A stretch of DNA of 64,000 nucleotides, taken from positions 927,001 to 991,000 of the forward strand of contig JAOTOL010001644.1 in assembly GCA_034440575.1 (NCBI GenBank). Direction: 5' to 3'. Below are positions 22,020 through 33,242 of the stretch, piece after piece. This DNA is from Imbricaverruca yamaguchii (taxonomy: Eukaryota; Arthropoda; Thecostraca; Neoverrucidae). The position numbers and the translations under genes were made by a program. The notes beneath the pieces were generated by a model. That model had not been told where the DNA came from. It made no database searches and saw only the letters and a program-made list of their open reading frames with translations. Numbering within the stretch: the first letter of the stretch is position 1; every line of letters begins with the position of its first letter.

Positions 22020-24235
22020 AATATCTCACCCCTCTCTCTCCCTCACAGCCTGGCCAGAATCGTGCACCTTTATCGTTTTCATTGGGAGGGGGCGTGATCG
22101 GCGGAAAGGGGACAGAGCAGTGCGCTTGTAACTTGCGTTCCTTTCTTGCATTAGCTTGAAATCGTCTGATGTAATTTTAAATTTCAGGTTGTACCAGGTA
22201 ACTGATATAAACCAGATCAAATGTGGATATTTCTAGACACGTGGACTACTGAGTCTATTGACCATTTTTTCCTGCTAGCTGGGGTTTTCTGATATTTTTG
22301 TGTCAACTGTGCATAATAAAAACAGTACCTAAATTCCTTCTGACGAAATATTCGGACAAGTCAAAACCATTGACACAGCGACAAATCCACTTTCGGTTTG
22401 GTTAACTTTCAGTTAAAACGCTTTCATCGATGCTTCCTTTCGCAAGTGAATTCTGTTTCTGGCACGCCTTATGATGAAGCAGCATAATACTGCATAAGAA
22501 CTCATGATATGGCGCAATTTTTCGTCGTAGCTTGGTTGGCTGGTTGCAGTCAATAGTACCGAACAAGGTCGCCTCCAAATTAATGGTAATAAGCCATGAT
22601 TATGAATTTAACTTCATGGTTACCTGAGGTAAAAACGTCGCCAAATTTTAGTTTAAAACTCTAGTACCCTACAATGTCTCCAGAGCTCCACAAACCTCAT
22701 TGAAAAGCCACTCGCAACCATCCTATGCTACCCCAGGCCAGTAACCTCACTCGACTTCTTCGGCCAAGCCAAGAGTGAGTTTCTGTGATATCCAATATGG
22801 GATAGGTAATACAGTGTATTTGTCGCTGTGGCGCTTTACAAACCAGAATTGAAGCATGGCTCGCATATAACTCCGTTAACATTCAGCGGCGGACAGTGTA
22901 GAATGCAACGTAAACTAATGATAGTGGTATACACTAATTTTATCGATCTTAGAGGCCAAAATATTATGCTTCCATCTGACATTGTACGTTTGGCCAGTCA
23001 CATTCCTCAAGTATTTCCATGCCTGTGCAATGGTAGCCTGGTTTTCTGCCACACTCTAGTTTTCTAGATCCTAGAAAGGAGCTTTCATCCCACATCTCGA
23101 GCCACGCCACGACCAGGTTAGACTCGCCAATCGGCACGACGCGGGCTAAGAATGCATTTCGTAGACATGCACTAAGCTCGTAAAAGTCGACGAAATTGAA
23201 TTCAATCTAATGCTGTTTACTTAACATTCACCACGACCTACTTCGACACCATTCAACAACAATGCATTTCAAGCAATTCCATAAGCTCTGGCCTTGCCGC
23301 GGTGTTTGCACATGCTGTTCTGGCAGAAGCCTCGCTGTCATGCGAAACCATAGAGGTGCGACTCTGGGAGTCCTCCAGTTCCAGTTGCACCAGCTGAGCA
23401 ATGGCCAGTGGACGGTCCCCGGTCGTGCACATCAAGCACGCTCGCACCCGTCTGACAGGTGACGTCTGCGCGCGACTCAATGACTACTGCCGGAAGTGGC
23501 GATGACAGCTAATGCTGGCCGAGTACGCGACGTCCTGTGTGTTCGTTTACATTCGGGATGTTTATGCACGAACGGCCGGCTGTATCCGACCAGAAACGGT
23601 ACCGGAAATGTGTCGTGACTCAGTCGTGCTGATGTGATGTACGATGCCACCGGTTGTTGGAAGCTCCCGGTACGTTGAATCAACATGCTGGTGGGGTAGC
23701 TCTGACAAGTGTTCGAAGGGGAGCCTGAACGGTGGTTGGAAAATAGTTAATTGATATCAGCTGCAGCCATTATTAGGAGAACCTGCTGAAGGCTTCTTGG
23801 CTATGTCGCTCATGCTGATCAATGAAATGTAGCAACAAAATGTTGCATCAACATGATAGTTAGTGTACAGCTTTCTAAAAAAACACGCATGTCCCTCTGG
23901 CAACCATTGTCAGCATAAAACATTTAATGACAGTGCCCAAAGTCTAGTTGAGAATGGCGTCAGGCTTCGCGCTGCCGTATATCAACGTGTCAACCCTATT
24001 CATATACATCGTCAATATCAAGCTCGCCATATCCAGAGACGAGCCGGCAGCCTCAGAAAACTCAGCTCCTGTGCAATACTGCATCATTTTCAGCGGTATC
24101 AGTGCGCAGCGCCCAGTGCAGTGCTGGCGGTAGTCTGCACCTGCAGACACAGCTGGCCTACTCTGCCGTACCACCTGCCCGCTCCTGGCAGCCGACGCTG
24201 AAAGAACCCACCTGAAAGGAACTTAATTAATCTCG
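22020..24235. other. About 2.2 kb without recognised gene
   Basis: AT-rich to moderate sequence. Several short frames occur, but none shows a domain, splice pair or repeated family match. GGAACTTAATTAATCTCGTAATTAATGG at its right edge (24218-24245) holds two TAATTAAT-type words, split here only for description. Confidence 0.4.
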
Positions 24236-24560
24236 TAATTAATGGCATGTAAACTAGTTGCTTTATGTTTCCAAACAAAGCGGCGCGTTGTGGCGGCCGT
24301 CGCGGCGCGGCTCGTGCGTCGCCAGCGCCGCCGCGCCGATGGACGCGTCGATGGAGACGCCGCGAGACGCGCACAGCGCGCCGCATTCAGAGCCACGCCG
24401 TTTTTGCCGTCGCGCGAGACACAATTACCGGCGCACAATGCGAGCCACGGCGCGGTGACCAGATATCACCTGAGCACAGACAGTGCGCGTCTGTTGGCTG
24501 GTCCGGTGACGAACGACTTCTTGCACAGTCGGAGCACGACAATAGTGGTACGTGAACGGC
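24218..24560. promoter_or_regulatory. CpG-rich island with paired TAATTA motifs
   Basis: Two TTAATTAAT-like palindromic sites 10 bases apart (about 24223 and 24237) lead into a strongly CpG-rich stretch to 24460. This resembles homeodomain-bound regulatory DNA, but the claim is inference from motif texture. No coding exon could be supported in the CpG-rich part despite several open frames. Confidence 0.25.
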
Positions 24561-25190
24561 GCTTTGTCCGCCCTCTTACGGTCGAATTTAGCGTCAAGAA
24601 GTAGTTTATCTTGCGTAATGGCCGAGACGCGGGGCTGAGTTGTGGCCGGCTTCGTCCCGGAGACCTGGGTCGCCTGTCGCTGCCGCGGTCCGAGCTGGCC
24701 TGCGGTTGACGACTGGGCGCGAACCGGAACCAGAGTTGACCGGCAGCCACGGCCAGGGATGCACCCAGGACTTCCTTTTGAGGGGTGGTCGAGTCAAGGG
24801 GCGATGGTGTCTCACATCTAGTGGAATGCAAGAGAACGTTTGGAAAGGAATTGAAAAAAATACGGAGACACCTAACAACTGATGGTGGAGGCCGGTGAAA
24901 TACTCTCCAAGACCTCAATGAGGAGCAGACACAAGTTGATGAAATGGTTTCAGGAAATGTGTTTTAGTTAGTGGTGGAAGGGTTAAGGCAATAGTCCAGA
25001 GACGTCGACAAACTTTGATAGGGTAAGTCTACGGCGCCGATCGAGCACGTGGAATCCTGCCTCGAACTGGCAACAGTCCCGTCAGGATCCATCAGGACCC
25101 GTCAGCAGCCCCGGTCAAAACCCGTCTGTCGCCCAGGCAAGGACACGTCAGCAGCTTCGGCTGGGACCGGTCAGAACCCATCAGGATCCG
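24561..25190. other. No gene recognised
   Basis: Transition sequence before the 23-bp array. Short open frames only. Confidence 0.35.
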
Positions 25191-26085
25191 TCAGCAGCTC
25201 TGGTGAGGACTCGCCAGCAGCTCCGGTGGGGACCCACCAGCAGCTCCGGTGGGGACTCGCCAGCAGCTCCGGTGGAGACCCATCAGCAGTTCTGGTGGAG
25301 ACCCACCAGCAGCTCTGGTGAGGACCCGCTAGCAGTTCCGGTGGAGACCCACCAGCAGCTCCGGTGGGGACCCACCAGCAGCTCCGGTGGGGACTCGCCA
25401 GCAGCTCCGGTGGGGACCCATCAGCAGTTCTGGTGGGGACCCACCAGCAGCTCCAGTGGGGACTCGCCAGCAGCTCCGGTGGGGACCCACCAGCAGCTCC
25501 GGTGGGGACTCGCCAGCAGCTCCGGTGGGGACTCGCCAGCAGCTCCGGTGGGGACTCGCCAGCAGCTCCGGTGAGGACCCATCAGCAGCTCCCTTAAGTA
25601 TTCGTCAGTGCTTCCTCTCAGAGCCCGTCAGTACCTCCGGCGAGGACCCACCGTCAGCTCTGGCGAGGACCCACCGTCAGCTCCAGCGAGGACCCATAAT
25701 CAGGTCTGGCGAGGACCCGTCATCAGGTCCGGCGAAGACCCACCATGAGGTCCGGCGAGGACCCACCATCGGCTCCGGCGAGGGCCCACCATCAGCTCCG
25801 GCGAGGACCCACCACCAGCTCCGGCGAGAGCCGTCAGCGGCTCGGGCAAGACCCGTCAGCGGCTCCGGCAAGACCCGTCAGCGGCTCCGGCGAGACCCGT
25901 CAGCGGCTCCGGCGAGACCCGTCAGCGGCCCCGGCGAGACCCGTCAGCGGCTCGGGCAAGACCCGTCAGCGGCTCCGACGAGACCCGTCAGCGGCTCCGG
26001 TGAGACCCGTCAGCGGCTCGGGCGAGACCCGTCAGCGGCCCCGGCGAGACCCGTCAGCGGCTCCGGCGAGAGCCGTCAGCTGTCG
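25190..26085. repeat. 22/23-bp minisatellite, about 39 units
   Basis: From 25190 to 25590 the unit is CAGCAGCTCCGGTGGGGACTCGC (23 bp). From about 25630 to 25820 it is a diverged 23-bp form with GGCGAGGACCCACC. From 25830 to 26085 it becomes 22 bp (CGTCAGCGGCTCCGGCGAGACC). The shift from 23 to 22 shows one lineage losing a base and then expanding. Neither period is a multiple of three, so all frames cycle through the same peptides; the 320-codon frame is an artefact. Confidence 0.93.
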
Positions 26086-26600
26086 ATCGGTCGGTCGGAG
26101 CCGCCTCGTCCGGCGGCGAAACAACACGCGCGCCGCACCGACAGATTTGTAGCGGCGACATCCCGGCGGGGGCGGCCGCCGCTCACTCCAGGGCCCCATG
26201 GAGCCGAACACATTGCAAATAAACGACAATTTATGGCGGCGCTGGCACACCCCGGCCGCCCCGCGCGCTTCATATCCGGCCGTAAGTTAAGACTAATCGA
26301 CGACATTGGGAATGGACAAAGTGTAAACACTGCGGACACTTGTAAATGAACCCTCCGGGCATATAACGTCTGGTGATTTATACAAATGAAGACGGATTGT
26401 GGCCAAATGGTGTTGACACGATGCGCTCGATTGGGCCGGAGGCGGCGGCCAAATTGGGGGCTCGGCGGTGATTTGCCGCCGACGCGTGACTCGAGTCCGA
26501 CACGTGTAACCCCCTGGGTGCCACAGCCGCTAAAGGCGGCTCACTCGGCTGCCAGCAGTGCCATTAGCCGCCGCTGCCAAAACACAGCCAGTTGATTGCG
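26086..26600. promoter_or_regulatory. GC island with AT-rich transcription-factor-like words
   Basis: CpG-rich sequence containing TTGCAAATAAACGACAATTTATGG (forkhead- and caudal-like words, about 26213-26236), TTAAGACTAATCGACG and GTGATTTATACAAATG. No exon fits. Candidate enhancer by analogy only. Confidence 0.25.
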
Positions 26601-27700
26601 GGGGACTGTCAAATTATGTACTGCTGGCTAAGCTAGCCCACGGCTTCGTCACCGCGTTTCAATTCTGATTATATGGTTATCAATGGGAAGCGTGTGGAAT
26701 TCAGCATAGCTGAGTGTTTCACCAGGCCGTTGCAATGCCAGAGGGAGCAGGCATGATCCGAGCTGGCTGATGCACCTTTGATGTCCTTGCTTACTCGACA
26801 TCGCATAATGTTGCTAATTTAATTTTTGCTTGGCGTCCTTTTTTGTGGTTGTTTACCATGCACACTGATGGATTGTCTACGGATTTGAGACAAGAGAAAT
26901 AAACCATCACGAAGATGGTTTATTTCTGAAATGAAGAGAAAAAAAACAAATTGGAAGGTTGTTATTTTGTACCTGGAAGAGATTGCCTACCATGTGCCAC
27001 ATGAAATATAGCTTTCTGTGTGTAATTTTTTGTTTCAGTGAATCAATTATAAAGACTAAAAACATAACATGTTGATGTGTTTCCGTTTCTCAAACATTAT
27101 CCACCTAATACTGTCTTTCTTCGTCAAAGCATTCCACCAGTTATATAATTACCTTAAAATGCAACCTAGATAGGCGCATTTCGGACGACTGTGTTATTCC
27201 AATGCAAAATACCTGTGCTGATGAATTCTGAAACGTTTTGTAACTTGCCGGTACGCACAGATGTACAGGAATGGCGCCTGACAGCGATCTGGCACAATAT
27301 CAGCACTCCCGTACATTTCTTCTGTTGTAAATTTCCATTTCTCTGGCTCGACTAATGTTTCGCTGGAAGTATATGCATCAGAAGTTCATTGTAGCTGTTA
27401 GTTGCGGCAAATTTTAGACTACGTGACTATTTTGGAGCGTGTCACGCTATTTCAGATCAAGACCATGGATGCGCAATGTTGCATGTAGTGTTTTGAATGG
27501 TAAATTACGAGGAAAATATTGTTCTCCTGGCAGCTCATATTGTGAGCTCTTGAGACTTAGCGAGTCCTCCGTGGGTGAGGGATATTTTCTTCAAGCTCAT
27601 CAGTCTCCAGATATATTCAGCTAATCTCGACAAAATGTGTCAGATAATTATTTTTCTTAAGATTGCGTTAGACAAACGTGCGATTATTCTGTCAGGTCTC
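26601..27700. other. No gene recognised
   Basis: AT-rich sequence with one perfect hairpin (see 26895). No exon or RNA gene can be supported. Confidence 0.4.
26895..26927. other. Perfect 14-bp inverted repeat with 5-base loop
   Basis: AGAAATAAACCATC, loop ACGAA, then GATGGTTTATTTCT, which is an exact reverse complement. Too short for a microRNA precursor. It could be a protein-binding palindrome or an RNA stem-loop. Confidence 0.85.
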
Positions 27701-27706
27701 CCGAGG

Positions 27707-28710
27707 TCAAGTGAGCGCGACCCATTGTTGAAAATACACAGCATTTGAGATGATCCAAGTGAAAAACAACCCACAGATCCGAGCAGTTACGTGAGCTGAA
27801 ATATTTTTCGTTTTCGGGATATGGTCTATCCAATGAACTTGCTTCCACTGGTGAAGCAAGATAAACGGAACTAAGAAAAGTAAATTAAGGCGAAGCATAT
27901 GAGCAAATGACCCATTTATATGCAACACAAGAATAGCTTCCCTTCCTTCCCGCCGGTTTTCGATGAGTTTTAATGACACTCATGCTGGCATTACACGCAG
28001 TGACACGGCTTTGAAGTAGCTTTACCGAACGTAACTCCGAACACTGAGGTACTTCCCATGTCCATAACCTAGCCGCGATATTTTGTCTTATAGGATATCC
28101 ATGACACGCTTCTTTGATTGACACAGCTGTTCCAAATTGCAATTCGAGTGGGGAAAGATAAGGATGTGATAATATATTGTGCCGCGATAAAGAAGTGCCC
28201 TCTTTATTTATTTTAAAAAACCTATTGGAACATTTGACTGACCTCTACCTGAAAACACAGTCATCCCATGTCCCTTGCTATCTTCGTTGTGTAACCCTAT
28301 GCCATTTGGTAGACTCTTCCTTTACTACGGTTCTGCGACGTAAACTGCTTAACAAAATAAGGGAATTTTTCAGATTTATCTTCACCTCTGGATTTCGTCT
28401 ACCAGTAACTTCCCATATACGTCATGCATACGTGACAGGCGAGAGGTAAGGGGTGGGGACAGTAGCTTGAGGTATTGAGCATTCTGGCCAAATATTTGGT
28501 GGATCATTGCGCATTTTCTAACGTTATCAATTTGCATCCAAGCAATATTCCATTGCAAAACAATATTGCGTTGCATATTCCTCAGGTATTCTCCCATCAC
28601 ATCATCACCGAAGAGTGCACCATAAAGCACGTTTCTTGCTTGCCTTATCGGTAGGTAGGCGATGGTTCCAGAGATCAGGAAGAGGAGTAGAAAGGGCTTC
28701 ACAGCTGACA
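27707..28710 (-). CDS. Possible decayed coding segments, minus strand, unidentified
   Basis: Three minus-strand frames lie one after another. 28382-28711 contains AVKPFLLLFLISGTIAYLP (signal-peptide-like) then RNVLYGALFGDDVMGEYLR. 27885-28142 contains FGTAVSIKEACHGYPIRQ. 27707-27960 contains hydrophobic LRLNLLFLVPFILLHQW and ICGLFFTWIISNAVYFQQW. The first has no ATG (a TTG follows a stop), but a TTGTCAG acceptor-like word overlaps it, so it could be an internal exon. The others overlap in different frames, as expected of a frameshifted relic. I do not recognise a family; chance frames remain possible. Confidence 0.2.
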
Positions 28711-28791
28711 ACTAATTGACGCTTTGGTCCTCCTAGGTTTCCGACATATTCACTTATTCCCAAACTGTGAGCGCATTTCAACGCCTTTCTA

Positions 28792-29496
28792 TTAACCCGC
28801 GCCGTCTTTCCGGTCAGATCCTCACACCCCGTCTCGGGGGGGGCGGGCGGTTAGTAACCCTCTCTAAAATCCAAACGAAGCATCGCACGAAAGCGAAAGA
28901 GGTATCATCGAAGTGTTCGACGAGTGGGGTCCGGATCCACCCCAAAAACAAAAGGACAGCGAAATCGAGCAGGGCTTTAATTTTTTGGCCCCCAATTTTT
29001 TTTGTGGAAATTTCAAAATTTTGAGTTTTCAAGTTGTCTTAAGTATTCCTTTTCCAATGGGTAGACTAGACCGAGAAACGTTGTTGGAAGTCAACTTGCC
29101 CTAAAAAATGTTTACTTTAGGCAGAATCCTCTATTTGAACTGCAGTTTGGCAAATACGCAAAAATTATATGTAGCAAAGGAACGGAACAAAATTAAAAAA
29201 AAATCCACTAGTACGTTTTGTTGCATCCATAAAGATAAGCAAAGGCTGAAAGTTTCACCAAAATATCTGTATCCATTAAAGCGTGACGTCTGGTTGAACT
29301 TTTGTGGAGGTGACCTCACTTGACCTTGACTAACTCGTTGACCCTAGATGACCTGACTTCAGAATTGTAAGCAGCATGCCAAATTGATGTGGGAAAAGGT
29401 ATGCAGAATTTGGGCGCGCTGCCGCGCGCCGTTCGTCCACTATCCTCGAAAAACCTGAGGGAGCAGTTGAAGACCCCCCGAAACGGGATGGGTTAG
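28792..29496 (-). mobile_element. piggyBac-like non-autonomous element, copy B (inverted, internally deleted)
   Basis: Left edge TTAA-CCCGCGCCGTCTTTCCGG at 28792, right edge CCGAAACGGGATGGG-TTAG at 29496; relative to copies A and C it is inverted. The interior retains the GGAGGTGACCTCACTTGACC and CTAACTCGTTGACCCTAG blocks (about 29307-29347). At 697 bp it is about 140 bp shorter than A and C, so part of the middle is missing. One TTAA copy has changed to TTAG. No transposase frame. Confidence 0.75.
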
Positions 29497-30009
29497 ATTT
29501 CAAATGTCAAATTATTCCGGTACCTTATACCGGGTCTCAAAACTGAAGCCAAATGAGTCCAGGTCGAAAGACAACATTTGAGTTTTAAGCTTCATTGCCA
29601 TCAGGATAACTTGATCAGCTCCGGGTTGTGTTATCGGAATGATCCTGGCGATTGTTGCCACCTTTACCACCTCACGAAATGCACGTTAAAACGGTTTATT
29701 TCACTTTTGTTCCTTTGGATAGTATAATGGTTAGGCCTCATAATTGGTGCCCACTGCCTTTCTTACGAATACGGTAATGGTTATAGACTACTTGGTGCAA
29801 CCTGGCTCATAGCAAGATGTGGTTAACAGAGGCTAAGTACGAATGCAGTTTTTTGTGTGTTAATCATACGGACATACGTCTTCAACATTTTTGGCAATGA
29901 GCCTACAATCTACGTCTTCTTTCTCAACGATGGTATGCTGTCTTACAAGCCTTAAAAAAACAATTGTTGGCGATGAACTGAAATGTTGAGAAAGCCTAGA
30001 AAAAAAAAG
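29497..30009. other. No gene recognised; tRNA-Asp-like 5' half
   Basis: No exon is supportable. See the entry at 29711 for a short tRNA-like word. Confidence 0.4.
29711..29735 (+). repeat. tRNA-Asp-like 5' half without a B box
   Basis: TCCTTTGGATAGTATAATGG followed by TTAGG closely resembles the acceptor-D-arm half of a eukaryotic tRNA-Asp, including an A-box-like GTATAATGG. No anticodon arm, T-arm or B box follows, so it cannot be a tRNA gene. It may be a tRNA pseudogene fragment or the head of a truncated SINE. Confidence 0.35.
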
Positions 30010-30195
30010 TTACCATCCATAATCTGCGGCATCGTAAAGAAGTAGCTTAGGATTGCCTGGAACTTCATCGTGTTCTGTGGTACAATAAGCCTCTTCGCTT
30101 TCTTGCAAAACAAAATAGCTGTGTTTCGCGAGTTTTAGCGAAGCTTCAGTGTGCCAGCAGCCGTAGATGGTGGTCAATCACTGAAGAAGAAAAAG
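30010..30195 (-). CDS. Exon-like open segment, minus strand, unidentified
   Basis: On the minus strand an excellent acceptor, GAGCTTTTTCTTCTTCAG, ends at 30184. Downstream the frame reads LTTIYGCWHTEASLKLAK, HSYFVLQESEEAYCTTEH, then DEVPGNPKLLLYDAADYGW and a stop at 30010-30012. Sequence and composition look protein-like. However, the codon exactly at the acceptor junction is TGA in this frame, so a splice of the expected phase would introduce a stop. Either the exon is broken, the acceptor differs, or the frame is fortuitous. No family recognised. Confidence 0.25.
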
Positions 30196-30529
30196 CTCCA
30201 TTTTGGAACACCACCACAAGTTACGATATAATTAATAGCTACGAGATAATAGTTACGGCTAAAACGAGATTTTACGTGTGTAGTAAAGGGGGCGAACTCA
30301 TTTTTAGCTTCTGATTTCGGGGCAGATATTTTGGGCGACTATACGCAAGTATTTAGGAAGTGTGTTGTTATATATGTCGAGCAAGCTGCAAAGTAGTAGC
30401 ACCAGTGATATGAAATGCTTGTTGTTCGTGGTTATCTGTAGCTTTTCTGTTGATAACTTTTTGTTATATTTGTATATGTGTTTTATCTGATTGCGACTTC
30501 ACCTATAAGTGGGACGCTTGTCCTGTTGG

Positions 30530-30745
30530 TGATTTGACAAATAAATACATGAATAAATAAGTATGTTCGCTGCCCTTAAATACACATAATGCCTGCCCGG
30601 CGTCATCTTCTTCGATGTCCTCAGACATCCACTTCTGTTGCACACGTTTACATCCAGGAACAAGATTCTCTTGTGTCTTAAAGCAATACAATGGTCGATT
30701 CAATATAGCATCATAAGAGGACTTGGGAGTCATTGGCCTAAGCTT
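30530..30745 (-). CDS. Possible coding segment, minus strand, unidentified
   Basis: The frame reads KLRPMTPKSSYDAILNRPLY, CFKTQENLVPGCKRVQQK, then WMSEDIEEDDAGQALCVFKG and continues to a stop near 30506. It lies upstream, on the same strand, of the exon-like segment at 30010. The two may belong together, but I cannot show a joined frame. Low confidence. Confidence 0.2.
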
Positions 30746-30859
30746 TACCAAGCAATCAACAGGAAATTATGACTGTCAACCCGCCACATGTGTTCGGTGG
30801 AGAGCTTAGTGTCGTTTGGCGCCCATAATCAAACAGGAAATCATGTGCGGCTTGCCTCC

Positions 30860-31255
30860 CACACCAGCCGGGAGCCGCTATGTGCCTTTCGGCGGCCGTC
30901 GCCAAACAGAACGTCGTGTGTGTCGTTTGGCGCCCGCAGCGACGCGGAGCGCTCCGCCCGCCGTCGCATCGCCGACCGCCCGTCGGTGCCGACGCCCCGC
31001 GGCCGGCAGCCCGACCGTCCGCGCCAGTTCTGTTTGTACGAGAGGTCGGCAGCGTGGAGGCATTGTGGCGCGCTTTTTTCCCGCCGCGTCTCCGCGCGGA
31101 CTGAGTGAGGCCGCCCGAGGACGGCGCCGGTCCGTTATGGCCTGGCGACGAGTGACGCCCGCTTCGCATTAATTATCGGCTCCCCTGTTTATTTAATCCA
31201 TCGACAAGGTGTAGGCGGGCGGGCCGGGCCACCAGCGGCGGCGGTGGCCGACGCC
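30860..31255. promoter_or_regulatory. CpG-rich island ending in conserved-looking AT words
   Basis: Dense CpG sequence from 30890 to 31160 is followed by CGCATTAATTATCGGC and CTGTTTATTTAATCCATCG. This could be a CpG-type promoter or enhancer. No transcript direction or exon is evident, so this is inference from composition. Confidence 0.25.
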
Positions 31256-31550
31256 TGGGCTCTCTTCTCACTCTCTCTCTCCCTCTCTCTCCATCTCTCA
31301 CTATCTCCCTCTCTCCCTCTCTCTCTCTCTCTCCCGCTGTCTTTTTCCCTCTCTCACTCTCTCCCGCTCTCTCTCTCCCTTTCTCCCTGTCTCTATTTCC
31401 CTCTCTTTCAAGCTTCTTTACTCTCTCCCCCTTGCCCGACACTCTCTCCCTCTCTCCCCTCTCCCTCCCTGCTCTATCTTTTATCACTCTCGCTCTCACG
31501 CATACACACACACACAAAGACACAGACACACGAACACACAAACAAACGAA
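31256..31550. repeat. Imperfect CT-rich tract followed by short CA repeats
   Basis: CTCTCTCTCC-type pyrimidine sequence to about 31500, then CACACACACA and ACACAGACACACG words to about 31548. Simple-sequence DNA; the open frames are artefacts. Confidence 0.9.
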
Positions 31551-32610
31551 AGTGTTTTTGCCCGGACATGGCATCACACCGATTTGCTGTATTAATTAAC
31601 AGCTAATTGTTCCACTTCCGGTGGTGCTAATGCGGTGGCCGGGTCGGCCTTTTTCAGGCCGTCTCGGACGGGCTGAGCACGGCGTAGCGTGTCGAGGCGT
31701 GCGCAGAGCCCACTCAGACACTGAGAGGCGTGCAAATTGTTTATGCTTTCCATCATTTGAACCGGTGGCTATCCGTTCGTTGCATTTGCGCTGACCTCGC
31801 TGTGCCGTGGACCCGGCGGCGTTTTTCCTGTGCGCCTTTGTTTGCAGGCAGCGGCCATGAATGAATTCACGCTGCAGCGCCATGCTGTATCGTGTGCTTA
31901 CGTAGCCTTCTGCCATAAAGTTTGAATCTGCAGTTTATCACCCTGTTGTTAATGGCGTTAACCACACCGCAATTATGGGCCATTTTAGTGTGACCATGAT
32001 GGCGGCAATGGACGGTATACAGGGAGGATGCAGGTGAGAGCGATAACGAGGCGTGTTATGAGGGCGGGAAGCATGCATGTTAGAGGTGGTCCAAACCATA
32101 TTCTACGATTCAATATCTGGTAAAACAAAGCGACATTTTTTGTGCTATATTGCAGTTGCAAGTCTTGCTTTTGAAAGATACACATAATGAGTATGTTTGA
32201 ACTATGAACCACTGTTAGTGATAATCCATTGTTTTCAGCAATGAGCTTACCATAAATCTTGAAATGCGTCTTTTACCTTCTCCTTTTTCTTGAAATACGT
32301 ATTTTTAATCGTTAACGTTTTCTTTATATCGCCTCTTTCTTTAGTTCTTCTTGCATTCGTGTTCGCTCTTTTTCCTACGCTTGGTAACAAAAATAAGGCG
32401 TGTTTCTAAAGGGAATTTATGGCACATATTTTGAACATGAACGTCTGAAGAATGTAGAAATATCAAGAAGTCTTAGCTCCAGATTGCCAATGTAGAGGAT
32501 TAAGAAATTCAGATATATATATAACATCATCGCTGGGTATCCAGCTTATAGAATGTTCCGGATGACATGCTATTCTACCCAATTATAGCTTATCATAATT
32601 CGCATCGGGA
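31551..32610. other. No gene recognised
   Basis: Contains TGCTGTATTAATTAACAGC near 31585, whose centre is a palindromic TTAATTAA. Otherwise no exon, RNA gene or transposon end is supportable. Confidence 0.4.
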
Positions 32611-32611
32611 T

Positions 32612-32975
32612 ACCTTTTAGAGGGGATATCTTGGGGAAATGTTTCAATTTAACAGAAATAATGCAATTAGAGCTCATCAATTCAAAATTAAAGTTAACCA
32701 CAGATGAACAAGGTTAAGACAGTCTTTCTTTACCAACAGGGTAGTAGAACACTGGAACCAGCTGCCAGAAACCATTGTAAGTAGCAACACATTGAACGTC
32801 TTTAAAAACAGCATAGACAATCATTATAAGAATAGAGGACTTGTTTTTCAGTATTACAGGGAGGGCTGATCGACGGATTTGGTGGGCAACTGGTTGAGTG
32901 TACAGAGTGCAACCAAGAAGGGCCCTTGCGGCTCATAGTTGCACTAATCTTTTATGTCTTTATGTCTTTATGCTA
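32612..32975 (+). mobile_element. LINE 3' end (CR1/L2/Jockey-type reverse transcriptase C-terminus), 5'-truncated
   Basis: The plus-strand frame from about 32621 reads RGYLGEMFQFNRNNAIRA, HQFKIKVNHR, an in-frame TGA, TRLRQSFFTNRVVEHWNQLP, then ETIVSSNTLNVFKNSID and a stop at 32866-32868. The FF.NRVV..WN.LP...V....LN.FKN..D pattern is the conserved C-terminal tail of non-LTR reverse transcriptases of the CR1/L2/Jockey groups. After about 80 bases of 3' UTR the copy ends in 8-bp repeats of TCTTTATG (about 32950-32971), as CR1/L2-like 3' ends often do. The copy is 5'-truncated and has internal stops, so it is dead. Confidence 0.8.
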
Positions 32976-33240
32976 GCTAAGCAGAAGTCGAAATGAAATA
33001 TAGTTCTTTCTCTCAGAAAGGTCTAATTTCGACACCTGTCTCCAGAAATTGCTCGAGCTCGTACTAACTCGACAACTACTAGTTGAGTAGGTCTTCTAAG
33101 CTCCCTGACGAGCTGGTAATGTGCATATCCACATGCTACTGGTGATCTCCGGACCGCTCTCTTCGTCACACGTGCTAGATGAACACTTCTAGATGGTTTG
33201 GCTGCTTGTCGCTCGGCTGATCGTTAGGCGACTTCCGTCG
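32976..33240. other. No gene recognised
   Basis: Short unique-looking stretch between the LINE tail and the 103-bp array. Confidence 0.4.
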
Positions 33241-33242
33241 TC

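Noticed and set aside
21318..22131. 249- and 259-codon Ser/Leu/Phe frames
   Set aside because: Direct translation of the polypyrimidine tract.
25203..26349. 320-codon frame across the 22/23-bp array
   Set aside because: Period not a multiple of three, so the frame cycles through the same low-complexity peptides; no domain after the array.
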